A stretch of DNA of 46,556 nucleotides from Brevundimonas sp. (GTDB lineage: Bacteria > Pseudomonadota > Alphaproteobacteria > Caulobacterales > Caulobacteraceae): NCBI RefSeq assembly GCF_029946145.1, contig NZ_JAQSDY010000010.1:1-46556 (forward strand), written 5' to 3'. Shown here one piece after another: positions 8,613 to 16,647 of this stretch. Numbering within the stretch: the first letter of the stretch is position 1; every line of letters starts with the position of its first letter. The translations under genes were made by a program, and so were the position numbers. Below the pieces are notes generated by a model. That model was not told the origin of the DNA and made no database searches. It saw only the letters and a list, made by a program, of their open reading frames with translations.

Positions 8613-9707
8613 TCACGCCGCGCAGGCCTCGAACCCGGCCCTCAGCCCGGCCTCGTCCAGCTCGCGGCCGATGAAGACGGCGCGGGACCAGCGGCGCTCG
8701 TTGGCGCCCCACGGCTTCTGCAGGTCGCCCTCGAGGATCATGTGCACGGCCTGGAAGACCAGACGGCGATCCTCGCCCTGGACGTCGATGATGCCCTTGG
8801 CGCGCAGGATGTTCTGCCCCTGCTCGCCCAGCAGCCGGTCGAGCCAGGCGGTGAATTTGGTCCCGTCCATAGGCCGTTCGAGCGACAGGGAGACGCCCTT
8901 GATGTCGTCCTCGTGTGCGTGGCCGCGAGCGCCGTGGGAATGGCCGTGGTCGTGGTCATGATCATGATGCGCATGGTCATGGCCGTGATGGTCGTGGCCG
9001 CAGTGTTCATCGTGGACGTGGCCGGCCTCGCCGTGGGCGGGGTTGGCGAACTCGGGATTGATGTCGAGGATCCGGCCCAGGTCGAAGCCGCCGAGGCCCA
9101 GCACCTGGTCCAGCGGAACATTGGCGCGCTCGGCGCGGGTGATGGGGGCCAGCGGGTTGAGCTTGCGCAGGCGCCGTTCGACCTCGACCAGCTCGGCCTC
9201 GGTCACGAGGTCGACCTTGTTGAGAATGATGCGGTCGGCGAAGGCCACCTGCTCGCGCGCCTCCTTCGAGTCATCCAGTCGAGCCATGACGTGTTTGGCG
9301 TCGACCAGGGCGGTGACGCTGTCCAGCTGCGTCTTCGCCTTGACGTCCTCATCGACGAAGAAGGTCTGGGCCACGGGGCCGGGGTCAGCCAGGCCCGTGG
9401 TCTCCACGATGATGGCGTCGAAGGCGGGCTTGCCCGGCCGCTGGCGCTTCATCAGTCCGGCGACGACGCGGATCAGGTCGCCGCGCACGGTGCAGCAGAC
9501 GCAGCCGTTGTTCATCTCGAACACGTCCTCGTCGGCGCCGACGACCAGGTCGTTGTCGATGCCGATCTCGCCGAACTCATTGACGATGACGGCGTAGCGC
9601 TTGCCGTGGTCCTCGGTGAGGATGCGGTTCAGCAGGGTGGTCTTGCCGGCGCCGAGATAGCCGGTGAGGACGGTGACGGGAATTTTCGCGGAAGCGGTGT
9701 CGGTCAT
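8613..9707 (-). CDS. COG0523-family metal-chaperone GTPase (CobW/ZigA-like)
   Basis: This is a 364-aa G3E-family P-loop GTPase. Walker A is GYLGAGKTT (about residues 16-24), the metal-binding CxCC is Cys69-Val-Cys71-Cys72 within [12 protein letters not shown], and the guanine motif is NKVD. A dense His/Asp stretch at about residues 226-268 looks like a metal-storage linker before the C-terminal CobW domain. Family members deliver zinc or related metals to client proteins, often under zinc starvation. It follows a CDF transporter gene by 41 bp in a same-strand cluster whose first gene has a Zur-like box, which favours a zinc role over cobalamin synthesis. Confidence 0.9.
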   Translation of the reverse strand: MTDTASAKIPVTVLTGYLGAGKTTLLNRILTEDHGKRYAVIVNEFGEIGIDNDLVVGADEDVFEMNNGCVCCTVRGDLIRVVAGLMKRQRPGKPAFDAIIVETTGLADPGPVAQTFFVDEDVKAKTQLDSVTALVDAKHVMARLDDSKEAREQVAFADRIILNKVDLVTEAELVEVERRLRKLNPLAPITRAERANVPLDQVLGLGGFDLGRILDINPEFANPAHGEAGHVHDEHCGHDHHGHDHAHHDHDHDHGHSHGARGHAHEDDIKGVSLSLERPMDGTKFTAWLDRLLGEQGQNILRAKGIIDVQGEDRRLVFQAVHMILEGDLQKPWGANERRWSRAVFIGRELDEAGLRAGFEACAA

Positions 9708-9748
9708 GGGCGGCTAGATGGCGGCTGCGGCGCCGTATGGGAAGGGGG

Positions 9749-10693
9749 TCAGCAGCCCGGACAGTCGGGCAGGGGTGCAGCTTCCAGCTGAAGCGTGGTG
9801 TGACGGATCTGGAAGCGACCGCGGGCCATGGCCTGCGCCTCACCCAGAAGGGCGTCGGCGTCCGCCCGGTCATGGCACAGGTGGGCGGTCAGGGCCGTCT
9901 CGGTGGTCGACAGGCCCCAGACGTGCAGGTCGTGGACGGCGGTGACGCCGGGCAGGGCGAGGAAGGCGGCGCGGACGGCCTCGACGTCCGTCCCGCGGGG
10001 CGCGGCGTCCATCGCCAGATTGACCGAGTCCTTCAGCAGGCCCCAGGTGCCGATCAGGATCACGGCCACGATGCCGAGACTGACCAGCGGATCGATGATC
10101 GACCAGCCGGTCATCCAGATGACCCCGCCGGCGATCACCACGCCGACCGAGACAGCGGCGTCGGCCATCATGTGGAGGTAGGCTCCTTTTGCGTTCAGGT
10201 CGCTGTGCTGGTCGCGCATGAACATCAGCGCCGTGCCCAGGTTGATGACGAAGCCGATGGCGGCGACGATCATGATCAGGCCGCTCATCACCGGGGCCGG
10301 TTCGGCCAGACGACGGACCGCCTCGAAGGCGATGGCTCCGCAGGCGAAGATCAGCAGCAGGGCGTTGGCCAGGGCCGCCAGAACCGTCGCCTTGCCGTAG
10401 CCATAGGTATTCTGCGAGCCGCTGGCCCGTCGGGCCAGCCAGGCCGCGCCGCCGGCCATGGCGAGGCCCAGCACGTCGGACAGGTTGTGACCCGCGTCCG
10501 CCATCAGGGCCGTGGAGCCACTGAACAGGCCGGCGCCGAACTCGACGCCCACGAACGCGAGGTTGACAATCAGGCCGACGGCGTAACGCCAGTCTCCGGT
10601 GTCTACCGGGCCGTGATGGTGTCCGCCGTGGCTATGGTCGTGGTCGTGACCATGGGCGTGGTCATGATCGTGGTCGTGATGCGCCTGCGCCAT
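9749..10693 (-). CDS. cation diffusion facilitator transporter (CzcD/ZitB-like)
   Basis: This 314-aa inner-membrane zinc-type exporter begins with an extended His/Asp-rich tail (about residues 5-28) that should bind metal. Six predicted membrane helices follow. The family metal site appears as [12 protein letters not shown] in helix 2 and as HMMADAAVS in helix 5. The C-terminal cytosolic ferredoxin-like domain includes [10 protein letters not shown]. It proton-antiports Zn2+ and sometimes Co2+ or Cd2+. Its start is 10 bp from the stop of the upstream membrane gene, so the two are almost certainly co-transcribed. An exporter in a unit that looks Zur-controlled is unusual. Confidence 0.92.
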   Translation of the reverse strand: MAQAHHDHDHDHAHGHDHDHSHGGHHHGPVDTGDWRYAVGLIVNLAFVGVEFGAGLFSGSTALMADAGHNLSDVLGLAMAGGAAWLARRASGSQNTYGYGKATVLAALANALLLIFACGAIAFEAVRRLAEPAPVMSGLIMIVAAIGFVINLGTALMFMRDQHSDLNAKGAYLHMMADAAVSVGVVIAGGVIWMTGWSIIDPLVSLGIVAVILIGTWGLLKDSVNLAMDAAPRGTDVEAVRAAFLALPGVTAVHDLHVWGLSTTETALTAHLCHDRADADALLGEAQAMARGRFQIRHTTLQLEAAPLPDCPGC

Positions 10694-10703
10694 GGGACCA
10701 GTC

Positions 10704-11363
10704 CTAGTGCTGATGCGCCACGACGAGAAGGCCGATCACGATCAGGGCTCCACCCAGCACCGCACCTTCATACCGCGCCCAGCGCTCCAGCCGCAGAACC
10801 GACCAGCCGGCACGGGCCGCCAGGGTGAAGACCGCCATGCCGCCGACGGTGCCGAGGGCGAAGGCGACGGTCAGGGCGGCGAGGATGGGCAGGCCCTCTC
10901 CGGCCTGGGACAGATAGATGGGCAGCAGCACCTCGCCGGGCGACACAGCCATCATGGCGACCAGGCCCCAGAAGGCGGCGGCATGGGAAACGGTCGGCTC
11001 GGCCAGCTCCAGCGGAGGGCCACCCGCCGGCACGGGCCGCCGGATCAGGGACCGGCTCAGATAGAAGGCGCCGAACAGGAACAACAGGATCGCCGACAGA
11101 TAGGGCAGCAGGCCGGACACCCACTGGTCCATGGCCAGGCCGGCGGCGACGATCAGACCGCCGACGACTGCCGTGGTGACGATGTGGGCGAGGCCCGCCG
11201 CCGTCACCGCGCCCATCATCCTCGGCAGGGTCCAGCGCTGCGCCCGGCCCACCAGCACGAACGGCAGCCAGTGGGTCGGCAGGGCCGCGTGCAGGAAGGC
11301 TGTCACGAAGCCCGCGCCCAGCAGGGACAGGATCACGGGTTGCTCAAGGTCGGACGGCGTCAT
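10704..11363 (-). CDS. polytopic membrane protein, possible NicO/RcnA-like metal permease
   Basis: This protein has 219 aa from ATG 11363, chosen because GGAGG lies 5 nt upstream; an ATG at 11375 is also in frame but has no such signal. About six hydrophobic helices are visible. The first pair brackets HAALPTHW, reminiscent of the His motifs of nickel/cobalt permeases and the TauE/HupE group, and the protein ends in HQH. I do not recognise a named family with confidence. Leading an operon with a CDF transporter and a COG0523 GTPase points to metal transport. Zinc is the best guess because of the operator-like palindrome just upstream. Confidence 0.75.
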   Translation of the reverse strand: MTPSDLEQPVILSLLGAGFVTAFLHAALPTHWLPFVLVGRAQRWTLPRMMGAVTAAGLAHIVTTAVVGGLIVAAGLAMDQWVSGLLPYLSAILLFLFGAFYLSRSLIRRPVPAGGPPLELAEPTVSHAAAFWGLVAMMAVSPGEVLLPIYLSQAGEGLPILAALTVAFALGTVGGMAVFTLAARAGWSVLRLERWARYEGAVLGGALIVIGLLVVAHQH

Positions 11364-11379
11364 CGTCGCCTCCATAGCC

Positions 11380-11394
11380 TGTTACTTTATAACA
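11380..11394 (-). promoter_or_regulatory. Zur-like operator upstream of the metal operon
   Basis: The minus-strand sequence TGTTATAAAGTAACA has perfect 5-bp arms (TGTTA/TAACA) around a 5-nt AT-rich centre. It lies 16 nt upstream of the chosen start of the first operon gene. It resembles the alphaproteobacterial Zur box, an AT-centred TGTTA...TAACA palindrome. Its TATAAA core could overlap a -10 element, consistent with repression. Confidence 0.6.
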
Positions 11395-11457
11395 GTCGAG
11401 AGGGGGATTCCGGTTTTCGGGGGTGGCGGCCGATCCCCGTTTTTTCGCCCGTCCGCG

Positions 11458-11487
11458 TTGACTCGGGCACCCCTCTGCGTCTATGTC
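11458..11487 (+). promoter_or_regulatory. probable housekeeping promoter for rplU-rpmA
   Basis: TTGACT (11458-11463) is followed after 17-18 nt by TCTATGTC, close to the Caulobacter-type -10 consensus GCTANAWC. Transcription would start near 11494, giving a leader of about 60 nt that contains the hairpin at 11498-11521. Confidence 0.6.
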
Positions 11488-11497
11488 GCCGCTCTTC

Positions 11498-11532
11498 GCC
11501 CGAGGGGGTCCCCCGTCGGGCTTATTCTTTTT
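11498..11532 (+). terminator. terminator-like hairpin in the rplU leader (candidate attenuator)
   Basis: The outer stem GCCCGA/TCGGGC and inner stem GGGGG/CCCCC, with a one-base bulge and a one-base loop, span 11498-11521. They are followed by TTATTCTTTTT. No plus-strand gene lies upstream, so this intrinsic-terminator shape sits inside the 5' leader of rplU, 21 nt before its ATG. Confidence 0.65.
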
Positions 11533-11553
11533 GCGTTTCGCTGAGGCTTCAAC

Positions 11554-12111
11554 ATGTACGCGGTGATCAAGACCGGCGGCAAACAGTACCGGGTTCAGCC
11601 GGGCGACGTCATCGTGGTCGAGAAGCTCGACGGCGATGTCGGTTCCGACGTTTCGTTCGGCGACGTGCTGATGCTGGGCGGCGACAAGGGCGTGACCCTG
11701 GGCGCTCCCCTGATCGCGGGCGCTGCTGTCGCCGCGACCCTGGTCGAGACCCGCAAGGGCGAGAAGATCAAGATCTTCAAGAAGACCCGTCGCCAGGGCT
11801 ATCGCCGCACGAACGGCCATCGCCAGATGGAAACTGTCCTGCGCATCACCGGCATCGACGGCGCCGGCGAGAAGGCCAAGTGGGACGGCGAAACCTCGCT
11901 GATGACCAAGGCCGAAATGAACCTCCGCGCCCGTGGCCTGGCCCCGCGCGTCGAGGAGACCGAGGTCAAGGCCAAGCCGGCCAAATCGCCCAAGGTCATC
12001 GACGCCGCGCCGAAGGCCGAAGCCGCTGCTGAAAAGCCGGCCGGCGCCAAGAAGGCTCCGGCCAAGAAGGCAGCGCCGAAGGCCAAGCCCGCCTCCACCG
12101 ACGAAGCGTAA
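11554..12111 (+). CDS. rplU: 50S ribosomal protein L21 with long Ala/Lys-rich C-terminal extension
   Basis: Residues 1-101 are a canonical L21, opening with [14 protein letters not shown] and containing [19 protein letters not shown], which binds 23S rRNA. Usual length is about 103 residues; this protein has 185. The extra 84 residues include a short ordered-looking stretch and then Ala/Lys/Pro-rich repeats ([19 protein letters not shown]), probably disordered and RNA-contacting. Similar extensions occur in alphaproteobacterial L21. It is the first gene of the rplU-rpmA operon, 27 bp before rpmA. Confidence 0.98.
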   Translation: MYAVIKTGGKQYRVQPGDVIVVEKLDGDVGSDVSFGDVLMLGGDKGVTLGAPLIAGAAVAATLVETRKGEKIKIFKKTRRQGYRRTNGHRQMETVLRITGIDGAGEKAKWDGETSLMTKAEMNLRARGLAPRVEETEVKAKPAKSPKVIDAAPKAEAAAEKPAGAKKAPAKKAAPKAKPASTDEA

Positions 12112-12138
12112 GAACAGTTAGAGACAGGGAGCAGACCT

Positions 12139-12420
12139 ATGGCTCACAAGAAATCCGGTGGTTCGTCGCGTAACGGTCGCGACTCCGAGTCGAAACGCCT
12201 CGGCGTGAAGAAGTTCGGCGGCGAGCGCGTGCTGGCCGGCAACATCCTGGTGCGCCAGCGCGGCACCACCTTCCATCCGGGTGACAACGTCGGCCTCGGC
12301 CGCGACCACACCCTGTTCGCCACCGCGCACGGCGCCGTGAAGTTCACCAAGAAGGCGAATGGCCGTTGTTACGTGTCGATTCTTCCGGCCGACGCCGAAA
12401 TGCCGATGGCCGCCGAGTAG
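12139..12420 (+). CDS. rpmA: 50S ribosomal protein L27
   Basis: This 93-aa protein begins [20 protein letters not shown], the diagnostic L27 N-terminus that reaches the peptidyl-transferase centre without a cleavable leader. The [15 protein letters not shown] block is intact. AGGGAG precedes the ATG at good spacing. It is co-transcribed with rplU and is followed by an intrinsic terminator. Confidence 0.98.
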   Translation: MAHKKSGGSSRNGRDSESKRLGVKKFGGERVLAGNILVRQRGTTFHPGDNVGLGRDHTLFATAHGAVKFTKKANGRCYVSILPADAEMPMAAE

Positions 12421-12490
12421 CGCAGACCGACTGACACCCGGATCGCGCAAGGCTCGAGAGCCGCGATCCGGACCAGGGAAATATTTCCGC

Positions 12491-12526
12491 GGGGAGTCTG
12501 GATCACCAGGCTCCCCGTTTTCGTTT
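12491..12526 (+). terminator. intrinsic terminator after rpmA
   Basis: An 11-bp stem (GGGGAGTCTGG with CCAGGCTCCCC, one G-U pair) around a 4-nt loop is followed by GTTTTCGTTT. It lies 70 nt after the rpmA stop. Confidence 0.8.
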
Positions 12527-12585
12527 CCCCGCCTCGACGTCGCCCGAGCCCTCCAAGGAGGCGACAGATCGAACGAGGCCGTGTC

Positions 12586-13119
12586 ATGTGCGTGATTGAA
12601 CCCTCTCCCGTCGTCGAGACGCGGCGCCTGGCCCTGCGCGCGCCCGGCGCACAGGACATCAGTCGTCTGGCGACCCTGGCCAACGATCCGGACGTGGCGC
12701 GCATGACCCTGCGCATGCCGCATCCGTTCGGCATCTCCGACGCCGAGGAATTCGTGCTGGGAGTGGCGGTGCAGGATCACGCCCGCGCACGCACCTTCCT
12801 GATCGAGCACGAGGACCACGGTCCCGTCGGCGTGATCGGCCTGTTCGAGGACAGGGATCCCGCGCCCGAGGTCGGCTACTGGATCGCGCGGCCGTTCTGG
12901 GGCCGGGGCTATGCGACGGAGGCGTTGCAGGCCGCGACCGTCTGGGCGTCGAAGTCATGGAAGCGCCGGGCGCTGATGGCCGGGCATTTCTCTGACAATC
13001 CGGCGTCGGGCCGGGTGCTGGAGAAGGCGGGCTTCCTCTACACCGGCGAGGTCCGCAAGGGCTTCAGCCGCGCACGCAACGCCGAGGCCGAGACGCGCCG
13101 GATGGTCTGGCTGCCTTGA
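12586..13119 (+). CDS. GNAT-family N-acetyltransferase (RimJ/RimL type)
   Basis: This 177-aa acetyl-CoA-dependent acyltransferase shows the RimJ/RimL-like pattern. It opens with VVETRRLALRAP, has the mid-domain PAPEVGYWIARPFWGRGYAT (motif A, Q/RxxGxG/A variant with RGYA) and the C-terminal NPASGRVLEKAGF. The ATG at 12586 has only a weak GAGG at 12575-12578. The acceptor may be a ribosomal protein N-terminus or a small amine. Its position after rplU-rpmA, past a terminator, implies its own promoter. Confidence 0.88.
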   Translation: MCVIEPSPVVETRRLALRAPGAQDISRLATLANDPDVARMTLRMPHPFGISDAEEFVLGVAVQDHARARTFLIEHEDHGPVGVIGLFEDRDPAPEVGYWIARPFWGRGYATEALQAATVWASKSWKRRALMAGHFSDNPASGRVLEKAGFLYTGEVRKGFSRARNAEAETRRMVWLP

Positions 13120-13130
13120 TGTGAGGGGGT

Positions 13131-13247
13131 CTCCCTCCCCTTATGGGGAGGGATGTCGGCGCGAAGCGGCGACAGGGTGGGGCGCGTCTGGATAATTCCC
13201 CACCCGGTCGCTGCGCGACCACCCTCCCCACTTCGGGGGAGGGAGAG
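13131..13247. repeat. dispersed palindromic intergenic repeat (CTCCCTCCCC type)
   Basis: The block begins CTCCCTCCCC and ends GGGGGAGGGAGAG, with inner segments GGCGCGAAGCGGCGACAG and TTCCCCACCC. The same layout recurs at 28863-29012 and, as a minimal hairpin, at 16612-16643. It lies between convergent genes and carries no frame of its own. Confidence 0.8.
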
Positions 13248-13255
13248 CTGAAAAC

Positions 13256-13453
13256 TCAGCCAAACAGCGTGGGGCCGAAGATGGCGGCCATGGCGATGGC
13301 TCCACCCGCGACGGCCACGACGGCGCCGGCGATGAAGGCCGCCCAGGTGCGGGCGGCGCGCTTGCGCCTCAGGCCCGAGGTCTTGACCGATCGCAGCATG
13401 ACGCCGGGCTTGGGTCCGAAGACTTCCGAGCCGGAAATATTGTGCTGGGACAT
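13256..13453 (-). CDS. small membrane protein, unknown function
   Basis: This 65-aa protein starts at ATG 13453 behind GGGAG. The N-terminal half is polar and basic (GLRRKRAARTW). The C-terminal half is one hydrophobic helix (about residues 37-60, AAFIAGAVVAVAGGAIAMAA), so it should be anchored with its tail in the membrane or periplasm. No family is recognised. The Shine-Dalgarno-like signal and clean helix support it as a real gene. It ends directly against the repeat block at 13131-13247. Confidence 0.65.
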   Translation of the reverse strand: MSQHNISGSEVFGPKPGVMLRSVKTSGLRRKRAARTWAAFIAGAVVAVAGGAIAMAAIFGPTLFG

Positions 13454-13579
13454 GAACGCGCTCCCTGATCCACCGCCCCTTGCGGGTCAGGGAGACCGAA
13501 GCGGCCCTGAAAAGGCGAAACAATGGCGAACGTCGTTTGCCCACTGATCCGTGATCGGACGAACAGCCCTCGGCGAACC

Positions 13580-14179
13580 TTATCCGCAGTAGATCAGGCG
13601 GCCGCTGTAAGCGCGATAATACCCCGTATGCGGATCGTACGAGCGATAGCTGGCGCGGCACCAGTCGGCGCGACTGCCGTGCGAGGCGTGGGAATTGTAG
13701 GTGCGCCCGCCCGCCGGATAAACCAGATCCGGACGGCCGTAGGCCCCGTAGTATGCCGCGCCGCCCTGATCGTAGCGCTGGTTGGAGCCATGGCCGCGAT
13801 GGCGGGTGGAATAGCCTTGGCCGCCGTATCCGCCGCCGTAGCCGTAGCGGTTGTAGCCGTAACCGCCATAGCCATCGCCGTCGCGACCGTAGCCGGCGAG
13901 CTGGCGATAGTCGCGGCGCGCCTGCGGGCTGACCCGTCGGCGCTGATCGCGCCAGCCCTCGCCGCAGTCGGTGCGACTCGCATCCCAGAAGGCATCGCAA
14001 CGATAGTCGCCCGGCCGGTCCAGCTGGCTACGCCAGTCGAAGGCGGACGGTGCGGCGTTCCGGTCGCCGCGGGGACCGTGGCTGTAGCTTGCATCATAGG
14101 TCCCGCTCCAGGACTGGGCGGTCGCGGGCGCGGCGGTCACGGCCAGGCCGGCGGCGAGAAGCAGGGCGAGACGGCGCAT
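13580..14179 (-). CDS. secreted Gly/Tyr-rich protein with BA14K-like C-terminus
   Basis: This 199-aa protein has a signal peptide (MRRLALLLAAGLAVTAAPATAQ, cleaved near residue 22). The middle (about residues 95-130) is low-complexity Gly/Tyr/Arg (YGGYGYNRYGYGGGYGG). The last 30 residues (WCRASYRSYDPHTGYYR and a final Cys) match the pattern of the BA14K family of alphaproteobacteria. Members are small secreted, lectin-like or immunoreactive proteins. Four to five Cys residues outside the low-complexity region could form disulfides in the periplasm. It is divergent from the small membrane-protein locus and followed upstream by a lipoprotein gene on the same strand. Confidence 0.75.
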   Translation of the reverse strand: MRRLALLLAAGLAVTAAPATAQSWSGTYDASYSHGPRGDRNAAPSAFDWRSQLDRPGDYRCDAFWDASRTDCGEGWRDQRRRVSPQARRDYRQLAGYGRDGDGYGGYGYNRYGYGGGYGGQGYSTRHRGHGSNQRYDQGGAAYYGAYGRPDLVYPAGGRTYNSHASHGSRADWCRASYRSYDPHTGYYRAYSGRLIYCG

Positions 14180-14242
14180 GGTTAACTCTCCGAAGCGGCC
14201 AGGTACGCGGCCTCAAAGACGACGAGCACTGGTTGGAGCAGG

Positions 14243-14743
14243 CTAGAGAACGACCGCGACCCGTCCGCCGCGGGTGGCCACGTTGCGCATCAGCACGATG
14301 CGGTCCCCGCCGGCGCTGACTGGCGTGATCACGAACCAGTTTCCATCCGGAAGATTGTCGAACTGGAAGCGGTTGTTCTCACAGGAGGTCTGGCGAACGA
14401 AGGAACGGTAGTCGGCGTTGGGATCGGCGACGGTGCGGGCCCTCACGACGGCCTCGGGGATCGCGGCGCGGGTCGTGGAGCCATAGAGGGTCTGGAACCG
14501 GGCGTGGGTGTACGGGGTGTCCGGCGTCAGCGCCACGGAGGTGCAGGTGAAGGCTCGGCCTTCGCGCCGATAGTCCACGCGGCCGTCGATCGAGGCGCGG
14601 CCCGAACGGGCGGACCAGGCGAAGTCCCCGGCCCGGAAGGCGCCAGACGAAGACGCGGGGCCGTAGTCGCCCGGAGAGACGGTCTCGCACGCCGCCAGGG
14701 AGGCGGCGACGGCGGCGATGGCGATCAGATGGCGGGCAGACAT
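14243..14743 (-). CDS. lipoprotein of unknown function
   Basis: This protein has 166 aa from ATG 14743, chosen because GGAGAG lies upstream; an in-frame ATG at 14761 is weaker. The first 19 residues form a lipoprotein signal ending SLAAC. The rest is soluble, with a segment resembling bacterial carboxypeptidase-regulatory or Ig-like folds (NRFQFDNLPDGNWFVITPV), a pattern often seen in transthyretin-like modules. I do not recognise a specific family. It is 63 bp upstream of the BA14K-like gene on the same strand and could share a transcript with it. Confidence 0.75.
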   Translation of the reverse strand: MSARHLIAIAAVAASLAACETVSPGDYGPASSSGAFRAGDFAWSARSGRASIDGRVDYRREGRAFTCTSVALTPDTPYTHARFQTLYGSTTRAAIPEAVVRARTVADPNADYRSFVRQTSCENNRFQFDNLPDGNWFVITPVSAGGDRIVLMRNVATRGGRVAVVL

Positions 14744-14879
14744 GGCTCTCTCCGTGGACACGCGGGTCGAACGTCGCGATCAGACGCTGAACGCCGGTAT
14801 AAGGTCAAGGTTGCGAGCGGTTCGGCTGTGGGCCAAAAGCGCGCATCAACCCGGCGCAGACCGGGTATAGGGACCGCTC

Positions 14880-16082
14880 ATGACAGTCACTTTCGACGAC
14901 ATTCTGGCGGCGCGCGACCGCATCGCCGGCCAGGTGGACCGGACGCCCACGCGCTACTCCCGCCGGCTGTCGCAGCTGACCGGGGCCGAGGTCTGGGTCA
15001 AGTTCGACAATCTGCACTTTACCGGCAGCTTCAAGGAGCGCGGGGCCCTGAACCGGCTGCTGCAGCTGACGCCGGACGAGCGCAAACGCGGCGTGGTGGC
15101 CGCCAGCGCCGGCAACCACGCCCAGGCCCTGGCCTATCATGGCGCCCGGCTGGGCGTGCCGGTGACCATCGTGATGCCCGAAGGCACGCCCTTCGTGAAG
15201 GCGGACGGCACCCGGGCCCACGGCGCGACCGTGGTGATCAAGGGCCAGGACTTCACCGGCTCGACCGAAGAGGCGCACCGCCTGCGCGACGAGGAGGGTT
15301 TCGTCTTCGTCTCGGCCTTCGACGACGAGGGCATCATCGCCGGCCAGGGCGTCTGCGGCCTGGAGTTCCTGGAGGACGCGCCGGATATCGACGTGCTGAT
15401 CATTCCGATCGGCGGCGGCGGCCTGATCGCCGGCACGGCCATCGCCGCCAGGGCGATCAAGCCTTCGATCCGCATTTTCGGCGTCGAGGCGGCCATGTAT
15501 CCGTCCTATACGGCGCGACGCGAGGGGCGTCCCCCCGTCTGCGGCGGGCAGACAATCGCCGAGGGCATCGCCATCAAGGCCGTGGGCGAGATCCCCTTCG
15601 CCCTTGTCGATCCATTGATCGAGGATGTGCTGGTCGTCGACGAGGCCGATTTCGAAAAGGGCGTCGCCTTCCTGGCAATGCTGGAGAAGACGGTGGCCGA
15701 GGGCGCGGGGGCGGGCGGACTGGCGGCGCTTCTGGCGTATCCCGACAAGTTCCGGGGCCTGAAGGTGGGCATCGAGCTGACCGGGGGAAACATCGATTCG
15801 CGCATGCTGGCCGTGGTCCTGAACCGCGAACTGGTGCGCGAGAAGAAGATGATCGTCTATCGCATCCTCGGCGACGACCGGCCGGGCATGCTGTCCAAGA
15901 TGAGCGCCGTGATCGGGGGACTGGGCGGCAATATCATCGACGTGGTGCACAACCGGCTGGCGCTCGACGTGCCGGCCAAGGGCGCGGAGTTCGACATCAT
16001 GGTCGAGACGCGCGGCGAGGCCCACGCCATCGAAATCAGACACGGACTGGAAGAGGCAGGCTATGCGCTACGGATGGGCTAG
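14880..16082 (+). CDS. ilvA: threonine ammonia-lyase with ACT domain
   Basis: This 400-aa PLP enzyme deaminates L-threonine to 2-oxobutyrate, the first step of isoleucine synthesis. The PLP lysine is Lys52 in GSFKERGA, the phosphate-binding loop is IGGGGLIAG, and AASAGNHAQALAYHG is the substrate loop. A C-terminal ACT domain (about residues 325-400, VYRILGDDRPGMLSKMS) suggests allosteric control. The length fits the 400-aa single-ACT class rather than the 510-aa E. coli IlvA. It overlaps the following FKBP gene by 20 bp, implying translational coupling. Confidence 0.93.
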   Translation: MTVTFDDILAARDRIAGQVDRTPTRYSRRLSQLTGAEVWVKFDNLHFTGSFKERGALNRLLQLTPDERKRGVVAASAGNHAQALAYHGARLGVPVTIVMPEGTPFVKADGTRAHGATVVIKGQDFTGSTEEAHRLRDEEGFVFVSAFDDEGIIAGQGVCGLEFLEDAPDIDVLIIPIGGGGLIAGTAIAARAIKPSIRIFGVEAAMYPSYTARREGRPPVCGGQTIAEGIAIKAVGEIPFALVDPLIEDVLVVDEADFEKGVAFLAMLEKTVAEGAGAGGLAALLAYPDKFRGLKVGIELTGGNIDSRMLAVVLNRELVREKKMIVYRILGDDRPGMLSKMSAVIGGLGGNIIDVVHNRLALDVPAKGAEFDIMVETRGEAHAIEIRHGLEEAGYALRMG

Positions 16083-16605
16083 GGGCGTCGCGGCGCTGTC
16101 GATGGCGGCGGCGCTGGCCGGGCCTCTGGCCGCCTGCAACCGCGAACCGGCGGCGTCGGACGAGAGCGTGGCGCAGAACCTGCGGGCCGCGGAGTTCTTC
16201 ATGAGCTCCAACGCGAAGGCCGAGGGGGTCAAATCCCTGCCGTCGGGCGTGCAGTACAAGGTGGTCCGGTCCGGTCCGCCGGGCGGCGAGACGCCCGACC
16301 GCAACGATCTGGTCCGCGTCGACTACGAGGGCACTCTGACGGACGGCACGGTGTTCGACAGCTCGTTCCAGGCAGGCCAGCCGGCGGTGTTCACGGTCGG
16401 CGACGTGGTGCCGGGCTGGACCGACGCGTTGCAGCACATGAGGGTCGGCGACGAATGGGTGGTCTATGTGCCGCCCGCGCAAGGCTATGGCGAGCAAGGC
16501 CGCCCGGGCATCCCGGCCAATGCGGTGATGGTGTTCCGGATCAAGCTGCTGGACATCGCTCGCGCCCCGGGCGGCGAACGCGGTGGGGCGATCGCCCAGG
16601 GGTGA
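16063..16605 (+). CDS. FKBP-type peptidyl-prolyl isomerase lipoprotein
   Basis: This 180-aa protein has a signal ending LAAC (Cys25), so it is probably lipid-anchored in the periplasm. The FKBP domain occupies about residues 58-165. It shows the family landmarks VDYEGTLTDGTVFDSSF, PGWTDALQHMRVGDEW and PAQGYGEQGRPGIPANAVMVF. Aromatic pocket residues (Tyr, Phe, Trp) are present, so isomerase activity is plausible. The start overlaps the end of ilvA. The gene is followed by a bidirectional hairpin facing queG. Confidence 0.92.
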   Translation: MRYGWARGVAALSMAAALAGPLAACNREPAASDESVAQNLRAAEFFMSSNAKAEGVKSLPSGVQYKVVRSGPPGGETPDRNDLVRVDYEGTLTDGTVFDSSFQAGQPAVFTVGDVVPGWTDALQHMRVGDEWVVYVPPAQGYGEQGRPGIPANAVMVFRIKLLDIARAPGGERGGAIAQG

Positions 16606-16611
16606 CGCGTC

Positions 16612-16643
16612 GCGTTCTCCCTCCCCATGAGGGGGGAGAACGC
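16612..16643. terminator. hairpin between convergent FKBP and queG genes
   Basis: The arms GCGTTCTCC (16612-16620) and GGAGAACGC (16635-16643) form a near-perfect palindrome with C/G-rich inner bases and the loop ATGA. It is a minimal copy of the CTCCCTCCCC repeat. It separates two convergent stops and probably blocks read-through both ways, though it lacks a U-run. Confidence 0.6.
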
Positions 16644-16647
16644 ACCT

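Noticed and set aside
8930..9030. His/Asp-rich tract mistaken for a simple-sequence repeat
   Set aside because: In frame it is the metal-binding linker of the COG0523 GTPase, so it is coding rather than a repeat element.
14805..16043. 412-aa minus-strand frame opposite threonine ammonia-lyase
   Set aside because: It is an antisense shadow of ilvA in high-GC DNA, with no ribosome site and no family pattern.
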